From Acidobacteriota bacterium (GTDB lineage: Bacteria; Acidobacteriota; Terriglobia; Acidiferrales; UBA7541), in NCBI GenBank assembly GCA_023481105.1, contig JAMCWK010000096.1, positions 1-37,794 of the forward strand: a DNA stretch of 37,794 nt. The letters are read 5' to 3'. Below are positions 8,034 to 16,000 of this stretch, piece after piece. Position 1 is the stretch's first letter, and every line of letters starts with the position of its first letter. The notes under the pieces were generated by a model. That model saw only the letters and a list, made by a program, of their open reading frames with translations. It was not told where the DNA came from and did not search any database. A program made the translations under genes and the position numbers.

Positions 8034-8942
8034 TCAGCTTTTCGCGGGACCGCAGGCTTCTTCGAGGATGCGCACACTGGCCGACGCGCCGATGCGCGTG
8101 GCCCCTGCGCTGACCATTTTCTTGAAGTCTTCGATGTTGCGGATGCCGCCCGCGGCCTTGATGCCCATTTCGCGGCCGACGGCGGCGCGCATCAAAGCGA
8201 CGTCTTCCGCGGTGGCGCCACCCGGGCCGAAGCCGGTGGAGGTCTTCACAAAATCCGCGCCGGCGTTTTTGCAGGCGATGGAGGCGCGGACTTTTTCTTC
8301 CGTGGTGAGCAGCGCGGTCTCCAGAATTACTTTGCAGATGGCGCCGCCGCGATGGCAGGCCTCGACCACGCCGCGCACATCCAGCTCGACCACATCGTCC
8401 TGGCCGGACTTCAGCGCGCCGACATTGATGACCATGTCCACTTCCTGCGCGCCGAGCTTGATGGCTTCTTCGGCTTCGTGGATTTTTACGCCGGGAAGCG
8501 TAGCGCCGAGCGGAAAACCGGCGACCGTGCAGACTTTCACTGCCGAGCCGCGCACGTGCTCGGCGGCCAGCGGCACGTTCCACGGATTTACGCAAACGGA
8601 CGCAAAGCCGAAGCGCACGGCCTCCTGGCAGAGCTTGATGATTTGCTCGCGGCTGGCCTCGGGCTTCAGTAGCGTGTGATCAATGTACGGGGCGAGGGCC
8701 GCTTCGCACTGCTGAACGGAGTCGCTGGCGGAAATGCGATCGGCGCCGGCTTCAATTCCCTTGTGGGTTTTTTCGGCGCAGAGGCCGGAACAGTTCGTCT
8801 TGCAGTCGGGACAGACCCCCGTGTCGTCGCGGGGCGGCGCGGAAGGCGGCGCGCCGCTCAGGTAGTGGACCACCTCATCCGTGATGACAGAGACGATGAG
8901 CTCAAGCTGGCGGGGATCGATCTGCGGGGCATCTGAGGCCAT
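8034..8942 (-). CDS. deoC: Deoxyribose-phosphate aldolase with long N-terminal extension
   Basis: Cleaves 2-deoxyribose 5-phosphate to glyceraldehyde 3-phosphate and acetaldehyde. The class I core starts near residue 85 (YIDHTLLKP), with VDMVINVGALKSG and the Schiff-base lysine in FVKTSTGFGPGG. The protein is 302 residues, against roughly 220-250 for plain DeoC. The extra N-terminus has an amphipathic helix (RQLELIVSVITDEVVHYL, residues 11-28), a proline-rich linker, and a four-cysteine segment (CPDCKTNCSGLC, 44-55). The helix-plus-linker resembles encapsulation tails of microcompartment cargo enzymes. ATG 8942 is the first start that avoids the upstream palindrome and rpiB. Position next to rpiB fits pentose phosphate metabolism. 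Confidence 0.9.
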   Translation of the reverse strand: MASDAPQIDPRQLELIVSVITDEVVHYLSGAPPSAPPRDDTGVCPDCKTNCSGLCAEKTHKGIEAGADRISASDSVQQCEAALAPYIDHTLLKPEASREQIIKLCQEAVRFGFASVCVNPWNVPLAAEHVRGSAVKVCTVAGFPLGATLPGVKIHEAEEAIKLGAQEVDMVINVGALKSGQDDVVELDVRGVVEACHRGGAICKVILETALLTTEEKVRASIACKNAGADFVKTSTGFGPGGATAEDVALMRAAVGREMGIKAAGGIRNIEDFKKMVSAGATRIGASASVRILEEACGPAKS

Positions 8943-8956
8943 ATTCGGTCTTCCAC

Positions 8957-8976
8957 GGGCGCTGCATGCAGCGCCC
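8957..8976. repeat. Perfect 20-bp palindrome between rpiB and deoC
   Basis: GGGCGCTGCATGCAGCGCCC is its own reverse complement. On the plus strand it is followed by CTAC, as the repeats at 1273 and 5116 are followed by GCTACA, suggesting a related interspersed family. The CTA at 8977-8979 is the rpiB stop codon on the minus strand. Confidence 0.7.
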
Positions 8977-9588
8977 CTACTTGCTGTGCTTCGACTCGAT
9001 ACCGCAAATCTTGTCGATGCGCTTCTGGTGGCGGCCGCCGGCGAAGGGCGTCTCCAGCCACAGGGCCACAATTTCGCGCGCGGCCTCCGGCGAAATCATT
9101 TTCGCGCCGAGCGAGAGCACGTTGGCGTCGTTGTGCTCACGGCTGTTGCGCGCCGAAGGCCGATCATAACACAGCGCCGCGCGCGCGCCGGGGACCTTGT
9201 TGGCGGCGATCGCGGAGCCGATGCCCGCGCTGTCAATGATGATGCCACGCCAGGCATCGCCGCGGACCACGGCGTTGGCTACGGCTTCGGCGAAGTCGGG
9301 ATAGTCCACCGCGTCCGCCGAATCGGTACCCTGGTCGAGAACGACATAGCCCCACGTTCGCAGATAGCTCTTCAATTCTTCTTTGAGCGAATAGCCACCG
9401 TGATCGGCGCCAATGGCCACCACGCGACCGGCGCTTCCCTGCTTCGGTTCGACCACGCGGAGCGTGATATTGCGGCGGTCGGCTTCCTCGCGGGCCAGCG
9501 GAGTGATAAGCGTGTCGGGCGTGACGGTGAGTTCGCCGCCAGAGGCGACGCCCTCGAGGTCTTGCGCGGTGAGCACGTTTCGCGGCAC
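8977..9588 (-). CDS. rpiB: RpiB/LacA-type sugar-phosphate isomerase, extended and lacking the usual Cys
   Basis: Interconverts ribose 5-phosphate and ribulose 5-phosphate, or a related sugar phosphate. The core begins near residue 56 with VVAIGADHGGYSLKEEL and contains AANKVPGARAALCYD and SREHNDANVLSLG. At the site of E. coli CGTGIG the sequence is DSAGIG, so the catalytic Cys appears replaced by Asp. About 50 extra N-terminal residues form an added segment ending ITPLAREEADRRNITL, not part of plain RpiB (about 150 residues). GTG at 9588 follows the hpt stop by one base, suggesting translational coupling. No strong ribosome-binding site is seen. Adjacent deoC also has an N-terminal extension. 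Confidence 0.88.
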   Translation of the reverse strand: MPRNVLTAQDLEGVASGGELTVTPDTLITPLAREEADRRNITLRVVEPKQGSAGRVVAIGADHGGYSLKEELKSYLRTWGYVVLDQGTDSADAVDYPDFAEAVANAVVRGDAWRGIIIDSAGIGSAIAANKVPGARAALCYDRPSARNSREHNDANVLSLGAKMISPEAAREIVALWLETPFAGGRHQKRIDKICGIESKHSK

Positions 9589-9589
9589 G

Positions 9590-10135
9590 TTATTGCGGGG
9601 GCAGCGTCAGAATGCAGACGTCTTTCAGGTTGCGATAGCGTTCGGCGTAGTCCAGGCCGTAGCCGACCACAAACTCGTTGGGAATCTTGAAGCCGATATA
9701 GTCGGCGTTCACTTCCTGGATGCGCCGCTCGGGCTTGTCGAGCAGCGCAGCGATGCGCAGCGTTTTGGGCTTGCGCTGCTTGAGCACGCGGCAGAGGTAG
9801 TTCAGCGTGAGGCCGGTGTCCAGAATATCTTCGACAAGAATAACGTTCAGCCCCTCGATGCTGGTGTCGAGATCTTTGTACAGGCGGACCTGGCCCGAGG
9901 ATTCCTTGCCCTTGCCGTAACTGGCCACGGCCATGAAGTCAATGGAAACGTCGGTGCTCTTGAAACTGCGCACAAGGTCAGAAAGAAAAATGCAGGCGCC
10001 CTTGAGGACGCCGATGAGATGAACGCGCTCGCCCTTCAGTTCGCGCTCCATCTGGCGGGCCATTTCCCGGATGCGGCCCTTCAAGGCGCTGTGCCGGATA
10101 AGCACTTTCAGGTGTTCGTCACTTCGCTTGGCCAC
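9590..10135 (-). CDS. hpt: Hypoxanthine phosphoribosyltransferase
   Basis: Purine salvage: transfers phosphoribose from PRPP to hypoxanthine or guanine. At 181 residues it has the expected length. The PRPP-binding motif VILVEDILDTGLTL and the early LIGVLKGACIFLSDLVR segment are present, and the C-terminal FVVGYGLDYAERYRNL is typical. The start is GTG at 10135, supported by GGAGGT about 9 bp upstream. It is the first gene of a minus-strand run hpt-rpiB-deoC. ftsH, often next to hpt, is not in the window. Confidence 0.95.
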   Translation of the reverse strand: MAKRSDEHLKVLIRHSALKGRIREMARQMERELKGERVHLIGVLKGACIFLSDLVRSFKSTDVSIDFMAVASYGKGKESSGQVRLYKDLDTSIEGLNVILVEDILDTGLTLNYLCRVLKQRKPKTLRIAALLDKPERRIQEVNADYIGFKIPNEFVVGYGLDYAERYRNLKDVCILTLPPQ

Positions 10136-10278
10136 GGAACATCCACCTCCGCCCGGAAGCTGCGAGAGAACAAGGCGGGTAGAGTAGCGCAGACCCAGCG
10201 AGAGAACAAGCAGGAGCGGGCCAGTATCACAAAACGGTCAAGCGGCTTTCACACAGCCGTAATCCACAAGAGGCATGC

Positions 10279-10308
10279 TTGACAAGTCGCTCGGGGCAAC
10301 TTTAGAGT
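10279..10308 (+). promoter_or_regulatory. Candidate sigma-70 promoter upstream of the Oar-like gene
   Basis: TTGACA at 10279-10284 and TAGAGT at 10303-10308 are separated by 18 bp. The -35 is perfect and the -10 matches TATAAT at four of six positions. It lies in the 343-bp divergent gap between hpt and the receptor gene; the rest of the gap shows no gene or other clear element. Confidence 0.45.
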
Positions 10309-10478
10309 AAGCGGCATCTTGGGGGTGGGGTGATCGTCAAGCTCGCAGACAGAATGCACAGCGCAAGGGACGCTAAATTTAACGGAAATCGTGCGCAAGA
10401 GTGTGCGGGAATCCTGCCTATTTTTGGGGTGAGCATTTGTGGCGGAACGGAAACGAAGACCAAGCGGGAGGAGTAATG

Positions 10479-13400
10479 ATGAACCGAAAGCATTGGGGTG
10501 AGTGTGGGTTGGGAATGGTAGTGTTTTTTGCGGTGCTGGTATTGCTGCTGGCGCCCACGGCCAGCGCACAGTCACAAGGCACCGGACAGATTGTGGGTAC
10601 GGTGTATGACGCTTCCGGGGCATCCGTCCCCGGAGCGAAAGTGACGGTCACCGGCAAAGCAACCGGACTGTTACGCGAAGCGGAATCCAACCAGGACGGC
10701 GGCTACCGGGTGGTGCTGCTGCCTCCCGGGCTGTATGCGGTGGAAGTGAGGCAAACCGGATTCAAGACGTTCAAATCGGACATTAACGTTTCGGTAGGCT
10801 CGGCGGTGACGGTGGACGCGCACTTGCAAGTGGGCCAAGTCACTGAAGTGGTGGAAGTGACAGCCACGGTGGTCATCGAAACCACCGCGGTGCAAACCGA
10901 CGCGCTGATTAACCAGCGTTCTATTTCGGAGCTTCCCATCAACGGCCGGCGGTTCCACGACTTCGTGCAGTTGACGCCCACAGCTCAGATCGAACCGGCA
11001 CGGCAAGGAATCTCCTTTGCTGGGCAACGCGGCATCAATGCCAACATCACCATTGACGGCGCGGACTACAACCAGCCGTTTTTTGGCGGGATTCGCGGGG
11101 GCGAGCGGTCCAACTCCGCCTTTTCCATTCCGCAAGAGGCGATTCAGGAGTTTCAGATCGTGGCCTATGGCGCGACCGCGGAGTACGGGCGGACCTCGAG
11201 CGGCACCATGAACGCCGTGACCAAGTCCGGCAGCAACGATTGGCATGGCAGCGGCTTTTACCTGGTTCGCCACAAGGACATGGCCAAGAAAGATGCCTTC
11301 AATCGGCAGTCGCTGGACAACCAGCACCAGTTCGGCGGCTCGTTCGGCGGGCCAATCCGGCGGGACCGCAGCTTTTTCTTCGTCACCGCAGAACAGCAGT
11401 TGATCGACAACCCACGCCTGGTGCGCTTCAGCCGGCTGGATACTGGCAGTTCGTTTGCCGGGCGCACGACGGCCAACGGAGAGGCTTTCGATTTCTACCG
11501 CGCACTGGAGACTCCATTTACGCAAACGAATGACGCGACGAGTTTGCTGGGTAAGTGGGACGAGCAACTGACCTCCAACCATCGCGTTTCGGTGCGTTAT
11601 TTGTGGAGCACGAACACGGCGAACAACGCGGTCGCTACGGGCAATCAAATCTCTCCGGAAACGAGCAACGCCCTGAGTAACAACGGCACTGAGGGCGACC
11701 GGCAGCACACGGTGGTCGGCAACTGGACGGGCATCATGTCGCCGAGGATCGTCAATGAATTCCGCGGGCAGTATTCGTGGGAAAAGCGGCCGCGACTTGC
11801 GAACGCGAATTTGGCTGGGATTGGAAACACAGTGGGAAGCACCGGCACGCGGTCGTTCCTCTCCACCACGCAGAAGGACTACCGCGTTCAACTGGCCGAC
11901 AATATGTCGTGGAACATCGGGAGTCACGCGCTAAAGTTCGGCGGCGAGTTTAACTACCTGTTTGCCGACCAGTTTTTCCAGTTCAACCAGTTTGGGATTT
12001 TTTCGATTTCCGGGTCGAACGTGGACACGGTGCTGAACATCTTGTCACTGGATCCGACCAACCCAAATGACCGGCGCTTCGACAGCACGGCGGTGAGCTA
12101 TCGCGTGAATATCGGGAATGGGTTGGCCGAGATGAAGATGCAGGAGTTTGCGCTGTTCTTCCAGGACCAGTGGCGCATCCACCCTCGGTTAACGCTGACA
12201 GCTGGCCTCCGCTGGGAAGGCTACTGGAACCCCTCTCCGGCCACCAGCAACACGACCTTGGTTGCCGCCGTGCGCAGTGCGACGCTGCCTTTCGGCTCGC
12301 TGGATCCTGGGAAAATACCGGATAACCTGGACCAGATTATGCCGCGCGTGGGCCTCGCTTGGGACCCGTGGGGCAACGGGAAGACGGTGATCCGCCTGAA
12401 CGGAGGAATCTACTACGCGCGGACACCGCTGCTGTTGTTCGCAGGGCCGATCAACAACTTCCGGACGCCGGCGGGGGACCTCTCGGTCCAACTGCCGCTG
12501 GCGCTGCCCACCGGATATGTATGCACACCCATGGCGGCTGGCGACACTTGCAATACGGTGTACTGGCAGATGCGACGAATCGGCATCGATCTGAACACCT
12601 TCAGCCTGGGGAACCTGCCGACTCTGACACCGGCGCAGATCCAGGGTATCGCCACGGGGCTAGCGCTGCCATTTGACCCCAACCAAGGAGTGGCGCCGAT
12701 CACCATGGCCAACAACTACGAGAGTCCGCGCTCATGGCAATGGAACGTGGCTTTCCAGCACGAAGTGGCCAACGGTCTCACTGTTGGTGCGGATTTCGTG
12801 TACATCAACACGGTTCATCTGGAGCGCAACCGCGACTGGAACATTCCGGCGCCCGTTGTCGGCGCGACGGATTTGAGCCTGCGGCAGTGTTACGGCCTGC
12901 GCGGTGGCACCCCGTGCAGCACACGGGCGCGTCCGATTCCGACGCTGAACTCAGTGCAGGTGCGCGAAACCATTTCCCGTGCGCTCTACCGTGGCACGAC
13001 TCTGCGCGCCTCGTACCGCCGGAAGAATTATCAGTTCCAGGCGTATTACACCATCAGCACGAACTACTCCGATGATGACAACGAGCGGGATGCCGGAGGC
13101 TTGAGCTACGAAAACGCCTTCAACCTGCAGCCTGAGTACAACTACTCCAACCTCGATGCACGGCACCTCTTTGTGTTCAACTCGGTTGTGAACTTGCCGT
13201 GGGACTTCAGCGTAAGCGGGCTGGTGAAAATGCGGTCGGGCCGTTCGCTGGACGCGTCGACGGGAGGGGACACAAATGGCGACTTTGGCGGTCCGGACCG
13301 GCCCTACCAAAAGCCCGGCGTGCCCTTCCTTCGCAATAGCTTCCGCGACCGGCCGAGTTACGCTGCCGACTTGCGCGTGGCAAAGAGGATCAACCTGCCG

Positions 13401-13688
13401 AAGGAAGGGGTCTTCTTCAACATTACGGTGGACTTCTTCAACCTTTTCGACTTCGACAACGTCGTGTTCGGCTTTTCGAGAAAAATTTACGGCACTGGCG
13501 TCAGCTCCACTTCCGGAGCTATCCTGGCGCCGAGCTCGACGTTTTTGCAGCTCTACAACCCATCCTCGTGCCTTACACCAACGAACCCGACCGGGAACAA
13601 GAGCTGCTACGACACGCAAAACACCGTCAACACCATCGGAACCGGCGGCCCATTCCAGATGCAAGTGGGCATCCGCTTCCAGTTCTAA
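10479..13688 (+). CDS. Oar-like TonB-dependent outer-membrane receptor with carboxypeptidase-regulatory-like domain
   Basis: Outer-membrane protein of about 1069 residues. A signal peptide (MVVFFAVLVLLLAPTASAQ) is followed by a carboxypeptidase-regulatory-like fold (GQIVGTVYDASGASVPGAKV through GFKTFKSDINV), a plug-like segment (ELPINGRRFHDFVQL, IDGADYNQP, EYGRTSSGTMNAVTKSGSN) and a long beta-barrel ending in the aromatic MQVGIRFQF. This architecture is common and highly paralogous in Acidobacteriota; substrates are generally unknown. ATG 10479 is preferred over 10476 because GGGAGGAG at 10466-10473 is then better spaced. It lies just left of the presumed island and is followed by a clear hairpin. 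Confidence 0.88.
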   Translation: MNRKHWGECGLGMVVFFAVLVLLLAPTASAQSQGTGQIVGTVYDASGASVPGAKVTVTGKATGLLREAESNQDGGYRVVLLPPGLYAVEVRQTGFKTFKSDINVSVGSAVTVDAHLQVGQVTEVVEVTATVVIETTAVQTDALINQRSISELPINGRRFHDFVQLTPTAQIEPARQGISFAGQRGINANITIDGADYNQPFFGGIRGGERSNSAFSIPQEAIQEFQIVAYGATAEYGRTSSGTMNAVTKSGSNDWHGSGFYLVRHKDMAKKDAFNRQSLDNQHQFGGSFGGPIRRDRSFFFVTAEQQLIDNPRLVRFSRLDTGSSFAGRTTANGEAFDFYRALETPFTQTNDATSLLGKWDEQLTSNHRVSVRYLWSTNTANNAVATGNQISPETSNALSNNGTEGDRQHTVVGNWTGIMSPRIVNEFRGQYSWEKRPRLANANLAGIGNTVGSTGTRSFLSTTQKDYRVQLADNMSWNIGSHALKFGGEFNYLFADQFFQFNQFGIFSISGSNVDTVLNILSLDPTNPNDRRFDSTAVSYRVNIGNGLAEMKMQEFALFFQDQWRIHPRLTLTAGLRWEGYWNPSPATSNTTLVAAVRSATLPFGSLDPGKIPDNLDQIMPRVGLAWDPWGNGKTVIRLNGGIYYARTPLLLFAGPINNFRTPAGDLSVQLPLALPTGYVCTPMAAGDTCNTVYWQMRRIGIDLNTFSLGNLPTLTPAQIQGIATGLALPFDPNQGVAPITMANNYESPRSWQWNVAFQHEVANGLTVGADFVYINTVHLERNRDWNIPAPVVGATDLSLRQCYGLRGGTPCSTRARPIPTLNSVQVRETISRALYRGTTLRASYRRKNYQFQAYYTISTNYSDDDNERDAGGLSYENAFNLQPEYNYSNLDARHLFVFNSVVNLPWDFSVSGLVKMRSGRSLDASTGGDTNGDFGGPDRPYQKPGVPFLRNSFRDRPSYAADLRVAKRINLPKEGVFFNITVDFFNLFDFDNVVFGFSRKIYGTGVSSTSGAILAPSSTFLQLYNPSSCLTPTNPTGNKSCYDTQNTVNTIGTGGPFQMQVGIRFQF

Positions 13689-13714
13689 ACAGAGACAGCA
13701 ACGCTCCGCACCAA

Positions 13715-13744
13715 ACGGGCGTCCCGGGCAATCGGGACGCCCGT
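13715..13744 (+). terminator. Strong hairpin after the Oar-like gene
   Basis: ACGGGCGTCCCG and CGGGACGCCCGT pair perfectly over 12 bp with a 6-base loop, 27 bp after the stop codon. The tail TTGCATTT is only weakly T-rich, so termination is likely but not certain. Confidence 0.65.
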
Positions 13745-13789
13745 TGCATTTATGCGCGGATTATTCTGCGGACGAGATTTCGAGAGTGA

Positions 13790-13819
13790 TGGTAGGGGCG
13801 GTGGGGATCGAACACGACC
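13790..13819 (-). repeat. Left attachment-like repeat: 3' fragment of tRNA-Lys
   Basis: Positions 13790-13813 are identical to the 3'-terminal 24 bases (including CCA) of tRNA-Lys at 25080. The match then continues as ACGACC after a 2-base deletion relative to the true T-arm. No acceptor 5' strand, D-arm or Lys anticodon arm follows, so this is not a functional tRNA. Confidence 0.75.
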
Positions 13820-14551
13820 CCAAAATTCTAAGTCCCGTGCTATGTCGGCGTTGCAACCGCCTGCCAAGTCCAAGTGCTGATTCTGCTGACAGTGCGAGAT
13901 ACGACGACTCAAAGGGGTGGTTCTCGGCGAAAGGAGGTCCACGGCAGAGAGGGAAGATTGTTGCGCCCAGGATCGTTCCAGATCTGTGGCTCTGGGGCTA
14001 GCGTTGAAATGCAGCGGCCAACCCAAGAGCAACGCGGGTCATCGGGGATGAACCACCACCGGGCCGAGGCGAGGGCCAAGTTCTCGCTTCTCGGCCGTCG
14101 TGATTTGGAGTAGAAGGTTCGCTCTCTGCTCCCCGTGATTGCTGGAACAAATCGGGAACGTCACGCTCGATAAGCGTTAGATGCTCGGTCCATCGGGGAG
14201 CATGCGCGTGTCATCAGGCTGAATCCAACTGCTACAACCTACTGCAAATTCTAGTGTTGTTGCACTTGGGACCCATGTAGTCTTCCCATGCTTATCGGCA
14301 TGGGGTGTGATAATGCACTGAAATCTGGAGCACTTAGCGCGATTTCCCGCAAAGGTCACTGACTCGGAACCCAAGTTCACCCTTAAATCTCACAGTAGGG
14401 CAGCTAAGTCACTTTAAATCAAATCGTCAGACAGAGCACGTCCAGTTTTGGGGCTGGAACGACAAGTGCAGCTGATGGCCCTAGCGGTTCCGTATTGGCC
14501 CTGGGAACCACTTTGGAATTTGATCGACCGAGAAACGGCTGGAAAGAGCTA
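13820..14551. other. Gene-poor left end of the island
   Basis: About 730 bp without a convincing gene. Short open frames here show no domain or ribosome-binding site. The stretch next to the attachment repeat (GACTTAGAATTTTGGGG on the minus strand) looks faintly like a tRNA anticodon arm but does not fold into one by eye. The cytochrome cluster promoter should lie near 14400-14540, but I cannot identify good hexamers. Confidence 0.5.
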
Positions 14552-16000
14552 ATGGTTCAGGATCGCCAGAATCTTGCTGGAGTGCTTCTGTTATTGCTGC
14601 TGCCCATTTTCGCCAATGATGGGCTGGCGCAAACCCCACATCCGGCTGTCCCCCGCACGACCGATGGAAGTGCTTTCGACTTCAATAGTTGCAAGCAGTG
14701 TCATGAAGCAAAGCTCAAGGGCACCTCGGTGCATGCAGCCGTGCAAGTGGGCTGTGACGCTTGCCACGCCGTTGAACACTATAAGAACGAAACGGATATT
14801 TATGTTCGCTCTGAGGGCAATGAGCTCTGCTACGAGTGTCATGAGGACAAGAAGCCCAAAACTTCACAGACCACTCTTCACTTTGCTCTCCGTAAGGAAC
14901 CGTGTACCACCTGTCACGATCCGCACAGCTCCGCTGCCCCCCATCTGCTGAAGCGCGCTGCCGAAGGCCGCGACCATGAAAGTAACCTCTGCCTCACGTG
15001 CCACACCCAGATCGAAGCACTCTTGAAGAAGCCGACGCAACATGCAGCGGTGGACATGGGTTGTGCAACATGTCACACCACGCACAGGAGCGAGCCTGCC
15101 GGAGAGCCGGAAGGAATTTTCCATTTGAACAAACCTCCCGCGGCGCTCTGTTTGGAATGTCACGGGGCGGACGTTCCTGCGCTGCGAAAGGCCCACCAGG
15201 ATCAGCCGATTGAGAAAGCCAACTGTGCGGAGTGCCATAACCCGCACGGTTCGGACGCCCCGAAACTCTTGAATAGCTTTGTGCATGCACCGTTTGCCGC
15301 CGGATGCGACACATGTCATGCGGCGGCAGTCGACGGCAAGATTCAGTTGCTCGACGGGGCACGGCGCACTCTGTGCCTGGCATGTCACAGCAACATCGAG
15401 GAACAGCTCCAGCAGGCAAGAGTAACGCATACACCTGCGGAGATGGAGGAAGGCTGTGTGACGTGCCACAGCCCGCACGCCGCAAGTTCGCCGCGCCAAT
15501 TGCGGCTCGGACCTGTGCGCACTTGTTTTGTCTGCCATGAGGAATTGGCGGAAGCGCGAGCGACGAAACAGCATCTCCATCAGCCCGTTTTTGCACAAGG
15601 CTGCTTTGTGTGCCATCAACCGCACGGTGGCGCACAAAATCATTTACTCCGCGCCGAAACGAACGACCTGTGCATGGAATGTCACAACCCTGGCATCGCC
15701 GCTACAGTGCGTACGCAGCGCAGGGACAAGAAGGCTGTCGAATTGTTCGGGGGAAAAGTCGAAATCTTTCCCGATGCACTCGCGAGAATTCCAACCATCG
15801 ATCTGCTTCCCAGCAAAGACAAAGGGCACCCGCTCATCCCACGCCATCCGGTCCGGGGAAAATATCAACTCGGGGACAACATGACCTGCGTGACGTGTCA
15901 CACGCCGCATGCGGCCAACGGAAATCCAAAACTCTTTGTGACGGAATCCGCCGCACAACAGGAGCTTTGCCGGAAGTGTCACCAGGAGGACAAGAAATGA
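14552..16000 (+). CDS. 16-heme c-type cytochrome, exported
   Basis: The 482-residue protein has a signal peptide (LAGVLLLLLLPIFANDGLAQ) and sixteen CXXCH heme-binding motifs: CKQCH, CDACH, CYECH, CTTCH, CLTCH, CATCH, CLECH, CAECH, CDTCH, CLACH, CVTCH, CFVCH, CFVCH, CMECH, CVTCH, CRKCH. Many are followed by NPH, SPH or TPH, the doubled-CXXCH pattern in which neighbouring histidines act as second axial ligands. The pattern recalls MtrA/DmsE decahemes, but longer. ATG 14552 is preceded by GGAAAGAG at a good distance and starts the signal peptide; upstream in-frame starts only add an unlikely tail. Its stop overlaps the start of the NHL gene (ATGA). Likely role: periplasmic or outer-membrane electron wire. 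Confidence 0.9.
   Translation: MVQDRQNLAGVLLLLLLPIFANDGLAQTPHPAVPRTTDGSAFDFNSCKQCHEAKLKGTSVHAAVQVGCDACHAVEHYKNETDIYVRSEGNELCYECHEDKKPKTSQTTLHFALRKEPCTTCHDPHSSAAPHLLKRAAEGRDHESNLCLTCHTQIEALLKKPTQHAAVDMGCATCHTTHRSEPAGEPEGIFHLNKPPAALCLECHGADVPALRKAHQDQPIEKANCAECHNPHGSDAPKLLNSFVHAPFAAGCDTCHAAAVDGKIQLLDGARRTLCLACHSNIEEQLQQARVTHTPAEMEEGCVTCHSPHAASSPRQLRLGPVRTCFVCHEELAEARATKQHLHQPVFAQGCFVCHQPHGGAQNHLLRAETNDLCMECHNPGIAATVRTQRRDKKAVELFGGKVEIFPDALARIPTIDLLPSKDKGHPLIPRHPVRGKYQLGDNMTCVTCHTPHAANGNPKLFVTESAAQQELCRKCHQEDKK

Noticed and set aside
13276-14001. Plus-strand open frame containing VGAVGIEHDPKILS
   Set aside because: It runs out of phase through the receptor gene and then across the tRNA 3' fragment; no domain or ribosome-binding site.
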